DNA from: Sodiomyces alkalinus F11
Lineage: Eukaryota; Ascomycota; Sordariomycetes; Glomerellales; Plectosphaerellaceae
Assembly: GCF_003711515.1 (NCBI RefSeq)
Contig: NW_021167090.1
Location: forward strand, 627,346 to 691,345
DNA length: 64,000 nucleotides
Reading direction: 5' to 3'
Positions 11,808 to 22,929 of this stretch are shown here, one piece after another. The position numbers and the translations under genes are program-made. The stretch's first letter is position 1, and the number at the start of each line of letters is the position of its first letter. Under the pieces are notes generated by a model. The model did no database searches and was not told the DNA's origin. It saw nothing but the letters and a program-made list of their open reading frames with translations.

Positions 11808-12599
11808 CTAACCTTGTTGCGCATTCGTCTTCATGTACAGTTTAGTTGCGACTTTTGCATTGAACGGGATGGAATATCATGTTTTATGGGGTATCAGGAG
11901 TCGAGTGAGAAAATTATAGGTATACTAGGCGCGAAAAGGGGGCGCGTTTCAACAGCGGTGGGAATGGTTATTTTGGTATTCTTGGGAGTGTTTCTTTCTT
12001 TCTTCTTATTATCATTTGTCATGGTTATTTTCCCACCGCATATGCGACCATGCAATTTTTTGCTTTCTCTTTCTGCATCGCTGTGTTGCGTCGGTTAGAG
12101 GACGGGACGTGGTTCATTCTACTATCATTCTACTATTGATATGGGCACGAACTAAGGTAACTATTGGTATGGGAAACATGCAAAATGCTCCCTTTTGGGG
12201 GCACAACCTTTTCAAGTCTTTGCATGTGTCTTCGCTTGCTGAACCGTCGCGAGGCTTCTTGCTACAGAAGTGAGCCAAAGAGTTGGGTCTTCCGTCTTGG
12301 ACAAGATTATCGGGATGGAGGATGGCGCAGTCGACGAAAGTTCGAAGCCATCCTGTTAAAGTTGCAATCGGCAATTTATAACATTTGATCATTGCAGGTA
12401 AACTAACTACCTACACGAGGACCATGCCTAAAAACAACATGGAAGAATCTGCTCGCTCTGGCATACATAAGACCGAAAGGATGGGAGCCATTGATCTGAC
12501 CAGGTCTCGGGCTAGAGATGGAGTGGCGTGTTGCCTAAAATACCAAAACAAGTGTTGTACAGAACCGAGGATCACCGGGGGTTCGTCTGATGCATCGGT
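11808..12599. other. Convergent intergenic region
   Basis: 3' flanks of SWC3 and the convergent gene at 12600. No coding or RNA signal recognised. Confidence 0.5.
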
Positions 12600-13649
12600 T
12601 CACTGGGACTTTTGCCGGCCGCTAACCACGGCCTGGACGCCTTTAGTGACGAGCCAGCCAGCCAAGAGAGTATGCAACCACTTCCCCACAGGGGTCTCGA
12701 TGAGGACGGGCTTCTCGTCTTGCCGTCTCCACATCCACGTCTCGTTCACGAAAACAACTTGCTGGAGTTGGTGCTCATCGGCGGCGGCGTCGTCGTCGTC
12801 GTCGCTTATCTCCTCCCCGGCCCCGTCCCGAAAAGGGTTCGCTGGGGGGGCCGTCGCTACTTCGCAGACAACCAGCGCACGTGGGACGGGACCTCTGTAC
12901 GAAGGGGGAGCTTCGAGAAGCAGCTCGACGCGGTCAGAGCAGAGCGGGGGGGAGGGGGAGGAGGAGGAGGAGGAGGAGGAGGAGGAGGAGGAGGAGACGC
13001 GCTGCTGGCCTGGACCGCGGTAGGAGACGCGATAGACGCCGTTGACCAGGTCGCCTGGTGCGAAGTCTAGGTTGGCTATCCAGTCGGCGTCGAAGGTCCG
13101 GCGGATGTCTGGGTCGCGGATGGAAGAGCGGATTAGGAAAGCCTGGGGGGTCCAGCTGAAGGCCGTCTGGGCCGCGCGGGCGTAGTCCCGGAGTAGATCA
13201 GATGTAGCTGCGGACGTTGGGGTGGTGGGGGGTGGAGTATCAGAGGGGGCGGCGGCGGTGGCGGTCGTGAGGTGGACGGGGACGGATAGGGAGGATGTCG
13301 ATACTGCGTGTGATACGACTCGTTCGTAGGCCAGCACCCATTGGGAGTCGTCGGTTCTCACGTCTTCTGGAAGGGAGACTGGGTTCCAGGGCGTCGTTGT
13401 TGGCTCGGCCGAGGAAGATGAGTCAGATGACGACTGGTGTTGGTTTTTGTGGGGGATCCGACGACCAGCTGATGATTCTGTGCTCCTGGACACTACGCGA
13501 CTGAGATATAGAAGATAGATTGCGGGGATGGCCACGGGGAGAAGCGCCAGTGCCACTGTCGTGGGACGGCTTGGTGAGAACGCAATATGAATGCCGAATG
13601 TCATGATTGTTGATGAAGCTCGAGTTGGATTCCAGGCAGAGGTTGTCAT
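12600..13649 (-). CDS. Conserved-looking fungal membrane protein of unknown function
   Basis: The open frame extends upstream to an ATG at 13853, but the low-complexity-free 68-residue extension is poorly hydrophobic. The likely start is the ATG at 13649 (349 aa), or 13604, just before the segment TVALALLPVAIPAIYLLYL, a single transmembrane helix. After a Ser/Thr/Pro-rich linker there is a folded region (ADWIANLDFAPGDLVNGVYR), then a run of about 16 serines encoded by a (GGA/GAG)n trinucleotide repeat on the plus strand (12950-12996). Next come VELLLEAPPSYRGPVPRAL, an acidic EEISDDDDD patch and a C-terminal part with FVNETWMWRRQDEKPV. I do not recognise the family. The pattern suggests an N-terminally anchored protein with a soluble C-terminal domain. 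No intron is needed. Confidence 0.7.
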   Translation of the reverse strand: MTTSAWNPTRASSTIMTFGIHIAFSPSRPTTVALALLPVAIPAIYLLYLSRVVSRSTESSAGRRIPHKNQHQSSSDSSSSAEPTTTPWNPVSLPEDVRTDDSQWVLAYERVVSHAVSTSSLSVPVHLTTATAAAPSDTPPPTTPTSAATSDLLRDYARAAQTAFSWTPQAFLIRSSIRDPDIRRTFDADWIANLDFAPGDLVNGVYRVSYRGPGQQRVSSSSSSSSSSSSSPSPPLCSDRVELLLEAPPSYRGPVPRALVVCEVATAPPANPFRDGAGEEISDDDDDAAADEHQLQQVVFVNETWMWRRQDEKPVLIETPVGKWLHTLLAGWLVTKGVQAVVSGRQKSQ

Positions 13650-15900
13650 GAAGGAACCAAGCGAGAATACCCGAGTCGCGAGTCTGGGGAAATCCGGTAG
13701 TAACCTGTAAGCTACGTCGTAATCGGCGCCATTATTCCCCCGAGTAGAGCACACCTTGGATGACACGGGCTTTTGGCCCCGGTTACTTCGTATAACTGCT
13801 CGAACACACAACCATCTATACCATCGGCGTGGGATAGATATTCGATGTTCCACTGGGTTGAGACTTAAAGTCAGGAGAATTGGTCGCGTGGTTTTTTACC
13901 TTGGAACTCTGGAGTGGCTGGAGGGACGAGGGACGGACGAGGGATCTCCAACCCGAAGACGCTGACTCATCATTTAGTTCTGACATCGCGCAACAATATT
14001 ATGCCGGTTCCGAAGCGGACCGGCCCGGACCCCCGACCCCCGACCCGTTACCCGTGACCCGTAAACCGGAGTTCCGCCATTTCGTCCGTCTCAAGCCACA
14101 ACAGGTGTTCGGAATTACCCCCTTTCAAGGTGGAATGCTTGACATATTTCGACATACTTCCCCTCCACGATGTCGTGATAGCTCCCTCCAGCTCATCATA
14201 CATCGTTCATGAAAGTTAAGACGGTTAGACCTCCTGTCATGGTCCTCATGGATTTATCATGGTCCTCATGGATTTATCATTTATGAAGCACGATTTAGCA
14301 TTCGTCCAAATGATATATATCTGCCCGGGTCTCGGGAATCCTGTATCACCCACACACTCTGACTCAGACATCAGCAACTATATCTCAATTTCTCAAGGCT
14401 TTCATGACCATAATCCCAGGTATGGTTGCGCTAAGGCCTGGCACATCTGACAGCTTTGCCGCGGTGATACAAACGAACAGTAAGTGGACGTCGGACTTCA
14501 TGTGTCGGGAATCCGGGTAACCCCCTGTAACAGATACGCAGGATGCAGGCTGCAGCCTCAAATTGATGTTCATGGTTCGTCCCACCTGCGGAGGCGACCC
14601 CTGACAGTTGAGACATTGTCAGTCCTGCTAGCTTTTGTTTGACTCCCGAGTCCCAATGGGCAACGCCGCAACGGAAAGAATCAAAGTTAGTCCAACTGTT
14701 TCCAGTTGCGGTACTCGAAGATAGGGCCTACTCGGAGACTCGAATTCGACCCTCACAATCTGAAGACAGTGTCTTTTCCTTGCTGAACAGCAGGGGTAGT
14801 CACGGCGAGATGCCGCCAGTGCCCTGTAGTATGATCCGAGTACCAAGACCGTTGGATACGACCCTTGATTCTAGTCCGAACGAAGTTTGTCTTTAAATGG
14901 CCGGTGAGACGTTTTCCCCGTCCATATAAATAGACCCCCATGCATGCTTCCCAACTGCCAACGGGTGGAGGTGTCCGTCACTATTCGATTCTATAGCTCT
15001 CTAGTTCGTTAGGAGCTTGATTATGCGGCTCTCTAGGATGGCTTACAATACGAGTCTGAAGTCATCTTATAGCCTCGTCTGCTATCTTCCTTCAGACAGT
15101 CAGACTGCTTTGCCTTCAATGTTATCATAGTTTCATCTCCGGCCTTCACGATATGGAGATGGACCATGATTCATAGGTTTCATCAAACTCATGCCGACAA
15201 GTCCATTCCATTATCTGCCATCTCCTGACAGGTCACAGATCCAACACGAGATGACGTGTCAACGCCGGGATCTCTCCCAGATTTATATCTCTCGCTAGCA
15301 GTTGTTTGTCATCCTTGGCTCCAGTTGTCTTCAGGCTTCGTAGACCGGCACTGTATCTTGCAATTCTACTCGCCGCCACAGGCCTTCGCTGGAGGATATC
15401 TACGGTGGATAAGCGCTTCTTCCCACGTCTACCGTTAAGTATTGTTGCGATTCGAACCTAGAACATGCAGAATCCCTCCTCTTCTCCCCTAACTTCCTTG
15501 CACTGGACCATGCCTAGGAGCCTGGGACAGTCTGGAGGTTTTAGTTAGCGCAATCACGGTGGAATGGATAGATGTCAGCTCTTCAAGACGCTATAGCGGC
15601 AACATCATGAGAAAAGTTCGTAATGGAGACGACCAGGTACCGAGAACATCAGCCGTGAGGCGAGTTTTTATAGAGATCAGGTCCCGACAGGTGAATAAGA
15701 AGGGGCTCACCTCGCCTGTTCTTCAACTTTTTCTCCTTCCTCTCCTTCCCAGAGACACCCCTTTAACCCAGAGCACTTTGGTCTGTTGCGTCTTGCGTCT
15801 CATCTTGGCAGGTCACCTCAAGTCTGCTAACACGTCAAGCCTCGTTGACTTACTCTCGTTTTCTTCACACACACACACACACTACTTCGTTTTTCTCAAG
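13650..15900. other. Long intergenic region (2.25 kb)
   Basis: No gene supported. It contains a perfect 20-bp direct duplication at 14238-14257/14258-14277, a GACCCCCGACCC-like run at 14030-14066, and a (CA)n tract at about 15868-15883 just before the next start. The last 400 bp are pyrimidine-rich and probably hold the promoter of the gene at 15901. Confidence 0.5.
14238..14277. repeat. 20-bp perfect direct duplication
   Basis: Two head-to-tail copies of CATGGTCCTCATGGATTTAT in a gene-free region. Confidence 0.9.
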
Positions 15901-17335
15901 ATGAGATTCACGTCCCTGATCTTTTCTGCCGCTCTCGCCTCGGCTACCGCGTTCCCCGGCGAGGCGGACGAGGCTGCCAACGAGGGCAATGTCGAGACTG
16001 CCTTCCAGCCCGACGTCCCCCGGCCTGTCCTGAACGCCAAACCCTCCGAGGCCGACATCCCGTGGGCGGCGGCGGCCGAGCTCGAGGCTGCCGGCTTGGC
16101 AAAGCGCTCAGCCGAAGCCCAAGGGGCCAGCAAGAACATCGGCAACTTCCTCCACCGTGGCGAGCAAATCGTCGGTCATGCTGGCGCCACTTTCGGCAGC
16201 GGCAAGGATGATGATTTCTTCAAGGATAAAGATGACGACGGCGCTCGTGACGGCTGTACTGGTCAGGGTTGCTTGTATGTTTTCTCCGGGGCGCCCCCCT
16301 TTTCTACTTGCCCGTTATAACTGGCGTGTGGAATACTGACGAGATAAACAAGTGGACGCGCATCTGAGGAGGACGGGAAGTACTCGCACGACCGTGAGCG
16401 TCAACACAAGGATGATACTGAAGGTGAGAGGCATTCCTCAAAGAGACGTACCAGAAAAAATTACTTGATATTCTAACCATTCCAAGGCTTTGAGGAGCAC
16501 TATTGGGTTGAGGCCATCAATGGCAACCACAACCTCGCCAATACTGTACGGTCCCCTCCTGAAAGTAAAGGTTCGTTTTGACTGATATCGGGTGAAATCT
16601 AGCGCGGAAAACATTACCACGACCAAGGTCATGATGGCCATAGGTAAAGACCAAGAGACCCTCACAAGCAACTAGATTACCATGACGACTGACCATTTCT
16701 TAGGCATCATAGTCATCACCATAAGCATCATGACGACAAGCATCGTCATCTCCACCATGACCACAAGTATGTGCCAGTGCATGAACCCTGGTTAGCTGTT
16801 TCTTTTATGACGCTCGCAAAATAACTAACAGCCCTTAGGCTCCACGATGCGCGTTACTCCGAGGTTCCCCACCATCATGAGAAGCGCGCCCTGGCCGCGG
16901 AGGAGGTCCAGGCGGACGATGTGGTTAAGCTTGCCGTGGCCGGTGATGAGGGTGAATACGTCAAGAGGCAGACGTACGATGAGGGAAAGACGCCAGTCTA
17001 CTCGGACGATCGCAACGAACGGAAGAAGAAGTCTGAGAAGGACGATGTCGAGTACTACCGCGAGAGTGAGTCTTTTCCTGCCACCAGCGTCTCATCCAGG
17101 CCCTCCGACCTTTTTCTAACCTTGCCTTGCTACAGTAATCGGCCATAACCACGATCTGGAAAACAAGGGCGACTCTTTCCAGCATGGCCAGCAACACCAT
17201 CACCATGGTCACCATCAGCACCATCAGGGCCATGACGACTACCACCACGGGCACGGCGGCCGGAAAGACCTGATCTGCATCCGAGACCGCTGTTTCGAGC
17301 GACCCAAGCCCGACGTGGTCAAGGCCGAGGAATAA
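15901..17335 (+). CDS. Secreted histidine-rich protein with internal duplication and Kex2-type sites
   Basis: Seven exons, 15901-16274, 16353-16423, 16487-16545, 16603-16643, 16704-16766, 16839-17065 and 17136-17335, give exactly 344 aa with all phases matching. MRFTSLIFSAALASATA is a signal peptide. Three KR dibasic sites (68-69, 218-219, 245-246) suggest Kex2 processing. Two related modules of about 65 residues are visible: 129-195 (EEDGKYSHDRER...KDD...YWVEAINGNHNLAN) and about 249-318 (DEGKTPVYSDDRNER...KDD...YYREIIGHNHDLEN). Each ends in a His-rich tract, with 20 His in residues 172-217 and 13 in 295-320. Two C-x4-C-F motifs (CTGQGCF at 119, CIRDRCF at 326) bracket the modules. I know no named family with this layout. 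Extracellular metal (Zn/Cu/Ni) binding or a precursor of processed peptides is an inference. Confidence 0.85.
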
Positions 17336-18070
17336 GTCCCAGGACTCTGCAGTGGAAGCAAAAACTCCAGGCCAACATGGTCTCGTCTGGGTCTTGGAAA
17401 GCTGAGAAGCTCCCTTTGTGGCTAGGCTACTCGAGGATGGTGCTGCATAGTCTACAATGTGCGAAAAGGATGATGAGAGGACTTGAAGGTATTTATTCTT
17501 CTGGCAGCAAGTTCTTATTTCCCCTTCTTCCCCCCTCTCCCACTCCCCCCCCTTTTCTTTTTCTTCAACTCTCTTTCGACCCCCTTTTCCTACGCGCTTA
17601 ATGTTTGTTATCAAAATGGCCGATTTATAGAGAAGCTCTCGGAGTTCATGGGGAAAACAAGCCGGGAAATGGTTTGGGGCCTCTCTAATTGCCCAGCATT
17701 TCATGTTGGAAGAGTCAAGACCAGGCGGTGTATGCGGTTACGGACAGTCCATGTCGGTCTTGGAATCTGTGCTTGGAACAAATAGTCTTCTAGTTATATG
17801 TGCTTCAATTTTCAAAGGGTTCGTTCACGAAGGCCCAAAGGAGAAAAGGACGAGACTACGGTTCCTGATCCGAGTGTTGAATGCTGTGAATTGTGATTTG
17901 ATGTTTCCGCTTGCTCCCCTCGAGACTTCGCTATTGCTACCATGACTCCAGTGAAAAGGGGCGGGAAAACAAGTAAGGACTGAAAGAAACCATTGAAAAC
18001 CCCGCCCCCCGGATAGTAAGAACAAAAACATTGGAATGAAGACAAGAATGAAAAACACCGGACAAAAATT
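17336..18070. other. Convergent intergenic region
   Basis: No gene seen. 3' flanks of the His-rich gene and RTC5, with a C-rich/pyrimidine tract at 17520-17570. Confidence 0.5.
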
Positions 18071-20125
18071 TCACGCCATGGAGCCACCACTCCGATTCGC
18101 GCCGACGAGGCCCGCCATCTCCAACAAGGCACGGTCAGTCGCCATATCGCCCGTGCCAAGGTTCACCTTCCTCCTCGCCTCGGCCTCGCGAGCCTCCCAA
18201 GCCCAATGCTCCGCCTGCGCCCTCGCCTCCGCATCGCCGCCGCACCCCCACACCTCGAGGCTCTGCACCTCGAACCGCTCCTGGAAGTCAAACCTGCGCG
18301 TGACCGAAGGCCGGAAGGCCCCGCCGCGGGACGTGTAATCGTGGTTGAAGACGGCATGGCCAAACGAGTCGTCCAGCAGGAGCGACACGGCGCCGAGGGA
18401 GAGCAGGGTGTCCCGCCGGCGCGCGGCGGAGGCCTTGGACGGGCGCGGATGCGGACACCCGACGGACAGGAGGGCGCGGTTGGAGGGCGGCTTGGTGAGG
18501 GCGACGTAGTCCCGGTTGAGGCGCGAGGCGGGGAAGACGTCGTGGAACGGCTCGAGCTGGAAGAGCAGCGTCGAGTCCGGGTCGCCGAAGCATTCCTTGG
18601 CGGTGTGGCGCCAGGGCTGGCCCAGGTAGAGGCCGAAGGTCAGGCGGGAGGAGGAGGAGGAGGAGGAGGAGCCGGAGCCGGAGCTGGAGCCGGAGCCGGT
18701 AGCCCCGGGGGGGAAACGGCGCGGGGGCAGCGAGGCGGCGAAGGCGGCTTCCTGGGCGCCGTCGGGTACGCTGTCTATACGAGTGCCGCGGACGAGGAGG
18801 ATGGTGGGGGCGCGCCAGTTGAAGACTTTGGTTTCGAAACTGCGCATGGAGAAGCCGGCTTCGTTGCCCGAGTAGAGGAGGCGGAGGCGGCGGAAGAGGT
18901 CGGAGCCTGGGATGAAGAGGGAGAGTTGGGACAGGACGTTGAGGTCGAGGATGTCGGCTTTGTCTTGCAGCAGCAGAGGCTGGACTGGTTCGTGTATCAC
19001 GGGGGGGATGGACGGGGCGGCCTGGGTGCCTGGGTTTGTCTGCTGGCTGTGGCTGTGGCTGTGGCTGGGGAGAGGGCGGAGTGTGTTGGAAAAGAGGAAG
19101 TGCTCGAACAGGGGATGGAATCCATGGAAGAGATAGGGGAAGCAGGTGGGGATCACGCGGTTGAAGTCCCTGTATCGGATGCCGGGGGACTTTTCCGGGT
19201 TGATGAAGCTGGCGAGAATGTTTTCGGCGGTTGATCGTAGCTTTTCCAGCTCGTGGCGATCTGTGGCAATGCGCGAAGAATGGGCGGTGGATAGGCTTTC
19301 CTGCGGATCAAGCCCGGACGTGAGAAGCAGGAGCATGAGGATTTTCCTGAAGTTGTCGGCCGGGATCATGGCTTCTTGCATGAGATGGGACGGGGCATCG
19401 CCCTTGTTTACGGCTTCATGGATATCGAGAAGCTCAAGAGCTGACATCTCCAGGTCGCCTTCGTCAACGTCATCTTCTCCTTCAAAGTCATCGTCCCCAA
19501 CTTGGTCGACACGAAAGCCCTGGACGTGACTCCGACTCCGACTGCGAGTCCGACTTCTCCTCGAAGAAGGTTGTTCGTGGGTGGGATCCTTGACCGTCTC
19601 CTTGTCACCCGACCTGAGTTCGAGAGATTCCCGGTCATATACAGCCATGCTCTTGAAGAACAGCTTAGTGCGGTCTCTGGAACCACGGGCAAGGACGCGC
19701 TTGTATCGGTTCGTCATGATGGTGATGACCATGACCATCTGGTCGAGCCCCAAGACGGCCGGGGCGTCTCGGAGGAAAGGGAACGCGCCAATGTAGGAGA
19801 TGATCTGGAAGAGGACGGGAGAGACGCGGAAGGCATCGGGCAACTCGAGGAAGCGGGCAATGGTGTCTTCCTTGAGGAATTCAATGTCGCTTTGCTGGTC
19901 GGCCAAGCTCTTGAAGACGTCCTTGAGCGAGTGTAGCTCGAGCGGTGTGTAGCACTTTTCGGTGAAGCGCATTGCCTGCCATTCTCCCCGAAAGTCCCGT
20001 TAGCTGGCAATTTTCCTTCACGAGAAGCAGCGGTCAAGGACGAAACGGCGGTTGCTCACAAGTTGATGAACGACCTCCTCGCGGCTCAGCCGGCCGGGTT
20101 GTTGGTCGGATATCGACTGTCCCAT
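18071..20125 (-). CDS. RTC5: TLDc-domain protein, restriction of telomere capping 5 (Rtc5) homologue
   Basis: Two exons, 20125-20060 (66 nt) and 19975-18071, giving 656 aa. The 84-nt intron has donor GTGAGC, branch GCTAAC and acceptor GGCAG. Splicing yields MGQSISDQQ..HQLAMRFTEKCYTPLELHS, which matches the start of Rtc5 proteins; MGQS is an N-myristoylation signal. The N-terminal helical half carries TPLELHSLKDVFKSLAD and GAFPFLRDAPAVLGLDQMV. The C-terminal TLDc domain is recognised from NWRAPTILLVRGTRI, GLYLGQPWRHTAKECFGDPD, STLLFQLEPFHDVF and a terminal SLEVWGCGGD. Yeast Rtc5 acts at the vacuole on the V-ATPase. Linkers include an SRSRTRSRSRS run and a Gly/Ser run at about 18650-18690. Together with NMT in this window it forms an enzyme-substrate prediction. 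Confidence 0.9.
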
Positions 20126-20954
20126 TTCGAATTCTGCATATAGAACGGTGGATTGAAGTTAGTGGATGGCGCTTTTCCGAGTTTGATGGTTAAAAATAGA
20201 GAATGATTGTCACGTCGGGAAGACGTAGGACGTGAACGTTGAAAGTGACGACTATTTATTTCTTAATCGGTCCCAAGAGTCGGATGGGACCAAGGTACGT
20301 AAGTGGGAGATGGTGGGCTGGGAATGACGGATCCGGTGGCGGGGTCGAAGCTGTTCGAGCCGTTGAAGCTCCTAATATACCTAAGATACCCAAGGTACCT
20401 TACGTTGTACAGTACAGTAAGGTAGGTACAGTAGGTAGGTAGGTACAGTACATTACCTAATCAGTTAGCTTCAGGTGACCTTACAGCTGGTGTGGGCCCC
20501 AGGAGGACCCGAAGAACGCCCCGTAGACCCCTGGAAGAACGCCCCGTAGCCACCCGAGGCAACCCGTTGTGGTTTCGTTTCGGCCAACCGCTGCAGACAT
20601 CACCAAGGTACCTCATCCTGAATTCGGTACCTTCATAAACAGACGACTCAACCTACGGATACCCAAGTCATTGACAATCCCCAAGCGAAATTTGGTGTTG
20701 TATAATCAGCTATAGGAGTTCTCTCTCTCTTTCTCATTTCATGCCCAAAACGCCAGTCCTTATGTCTGTAATAATATACAATGGCAAATGAAACCCCGTC
20801 AATCAAGGTTGTACGTGTACATGAGAGATCAGGGCATCAGGCCATTGTAGCCCATGGGCAGGCGGCTGAGCCGAGTCTCTGTCTGCAATCATCAGGCCAC
20901 CCCCGATATACCGTCTCGGACGACTTCTCGTCGCAGGGACTTTGACACTTGCTC
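20126..20954. other. Intergenic region with GTACCT-type repeats
   Basis: No gene. 20375-20457 is dense in GGTACCT/GTAGGTAC/TACAGTAC repeats. A 16-bp direct repeat GAAGAACGCCCCGTAG occurs at 20511-20526 and 20534-20549. Confidence 0.55.
20375..20457. repeat. GTACCT/GTAGGTAC repeat tract
   Basis: Dense overlapping GGTACCT, TACAGTAC and GTAGGTAGGTAGG elements in the RTC5 upstream region. Similar short tracts occur at 1611-1641, 8490-8540 and 36358-36386. Confidence 0.75.
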
Positions 20955-21841
20955 TTATTTCTTCGGGGAATCATCGATGCCGTCCTTGGTCGATGTATCC
21001 TTAGGCTTGATCGGTCCCCTGACCTTCCGCATCACAGCCGCCGCCTCATCCGCCGCCTTCCGCTCCTTCTCGGCCTGAGCATCCGAGTCCACTGTCTCTT
21101 GTGGCTTGCCCCATCCACCCGAGAGTCCCAGTGCGCCGAGGACACCGGGGCCTTGTTTCGACTCCTCCTCCCCCTTTTGTTCAGCAGCAGCAGCAGCAGC
21201 AGCAGACGCCGCCCGCGCCGCCTGGACCTGCGCCTTCCGATCCGCCATCATGGCCTTGAGCGCCTTCTCCTCCTCGTCGCGGACCTCGAGCTCGCGGATC
21301 CACCTCTGCCGCTTCTCCTCCTTCTCCTTCTGGTCCTTGAGCTTGCGGATCTCCTGCGACACCTGCCGGTCTTTGCTGTAGTACATGCCGCCCGCCACCA
21401 TGGCCAGCACCGTGAAGCCCTGCGCCGCCACGCGCGCGCGGAACATCTTGTTGGCCGTTTTCGAGTCGCCGCGGCGGAGGGCGCGGTAGGAGGACACGAA
21501 GGCGAAGACCGTTAGAGCCGCGCCTGTTTTGTTTGTGCAAAATTTGTTAGATTAGAAGAACAGGCGAATGAAACGCCGGGCCTACAAAGGGGGGTGAGGG
21601 TGAGCATGCGGCTTGCTCCCATACATACCCAAGGGAACGAGGGGTTCCTCTCTCAACTTTCGCAGAATCTTGGCCATGGGCTTCTCAGTGTAGAACTCGC
21701 TATCGGGCGGGGGTAGACATATGTTAGTAGAGCGCCCTTTCTCTCCGTCGCGCGAGGGGGGCAGGCTCGGTGTTACTGGTTCTCGTCGAAGGACGACGGC
21801 ATCTGCCGCGAAGAGAGCGGATCATCGTCGATGTTCGGCAT
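20955..21841 (-). CDS. RCF1: Respiratory supercomplex factor 1 (HIG1 domain)
   Basis: Three exons, 21841-21777, 21699-21629 and 21523-20955, giving 234 aa. Intron 1 (77 nt) has a perfect CTACTAACA branch; intron 2 is 105 nt. The HIG1 domain spans about residues 23-95: FYTEKPMAKILRKLREEPLV, first membrane helix (PLGAALTVFAFVSSYRAL), a matrix loop RRGDSKTANKMFRAR with the RxRxxxQ signature, and second helix (GFTVLAMVAGGMYY). A long Lys/Glu/Arg coiled-coil tail and an alanine run follow. Rcf1 sits in the mitochondrial inner membrane and helps assemble cytochrome c oxidase and III-IV supercomplexes. The tail is longer than in yeast (159 aa), as usual in filamentous fungi. It is head-to-head with ILV1 across about 1.1 kb. 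Confidence 0.93.
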
Positions 21842-22929
21842 GGTGGATAGAGCAGTCTGGCGGCGGTTGGAGTGACTGTTTTTGAATCGTTATATCGAAG
21901 AGGGCAAGATGCGATTGTTCTATCGTGTATATGTCTATGTGTGGTGCGTGTCTGCTGCGTGGTATGCGCTGCGGTCGTCGGTCAGAAGCATGGGCAAATT
22001 GCGTGATGGTCGGGAGAAAGGTCTGTTGAAAATCGATGACGGCGAATTGGCATCCCTACAACATCCGACGCCAAAGCTTTCGGGGACGGACCATAGGACG
22101 GTACATGACAGTGTGTAAGTGTGTATATGCACTATATGTACGGTACCTACCCCACAAGGGACCGGCACGCGGTGTCGACTGACCGAACTGCGATGTACCT
22201 TTTGAATTGTTTCGTAACTTCCAACTTGGCCTTACCGATAAGGTGCTGTGCTTCTGGCGACTGTCCCAATGCGAGTATTCTTAGAGAAACGACAGAAGAT
22301 ACATCTCAAAATACCTGACATTATATATGACCAACCTACTCTCCCTGGCGAGTGCAACGAATCTACGTAATAGCTAGACCCAATCACCGGAGTGGTTACC
22401 TTGGGAAAGGAAGCACATATGTATACGAAGTATCTTGGGTACAATCTCACATTTGTCTCTTCTTCTGGAATAAAAAGTCGAATACGAGAATGGGAAGAAA
22501 CACAAGATGATGCCCTCATCCGGTGCGTTCATGACTAGCATGGAGGAATTTCTTTTTATCGTTGTTCTGGAATTACCTGTATAATAGCCGTTCACTCGTG
22601 TTGAAGCTTCCGACTTGTTGCTACCGGCACCGGAGTATGAATGGGGGGTTTTCTGGATTCGTGAGAATGGAGTTCATCCCATTGGTGGATTTATCGACCA
22701 ATAACCTGGGACAGCGGTATCGCCTGGTGTTTTATCGGGACCCAAGACCATACAACCAATCGGAACGCAGGACTACATGTTCACCGCCTACCCCTGTAGC
22801 AAGGGAAAGGTGAAGCTCCGATTTTGCCCCGCGTGGGACCAAAATTCAATCTCCCCAGCTTCGTCGACGAGTCTGTCAACACAGAACTTATCCGTGACTC
22901 AATCCACTCCCCGAACCGACCACTCAACC
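21842..22929. promoter_or_regulatory. Divergent upstream region of RCF1 and ILV1
   Basis: About 1.1 kb between two divergent starts. It carries no supported gene, but the frame is open from an in-frame ATG at 22777 into ILV1, which could extend its N-terminus. Individual transcription-factor sites cannot be assigned confidently. Confidence 0.5.

Noticed and set aside
15559..15900. In-frame N-terminal extension of the His-rich gene
   Set aside because: The extension has no signal and lies in a pyrimidine-rich leader; the ATG at 15901 begins a clear signal peptide.
18206..19234. 342-codon plus-strand frame inside RTC5
   Set aside because: Gly/Glu/Val-rich shadow of the TLDc gene, with no recognisable domain.
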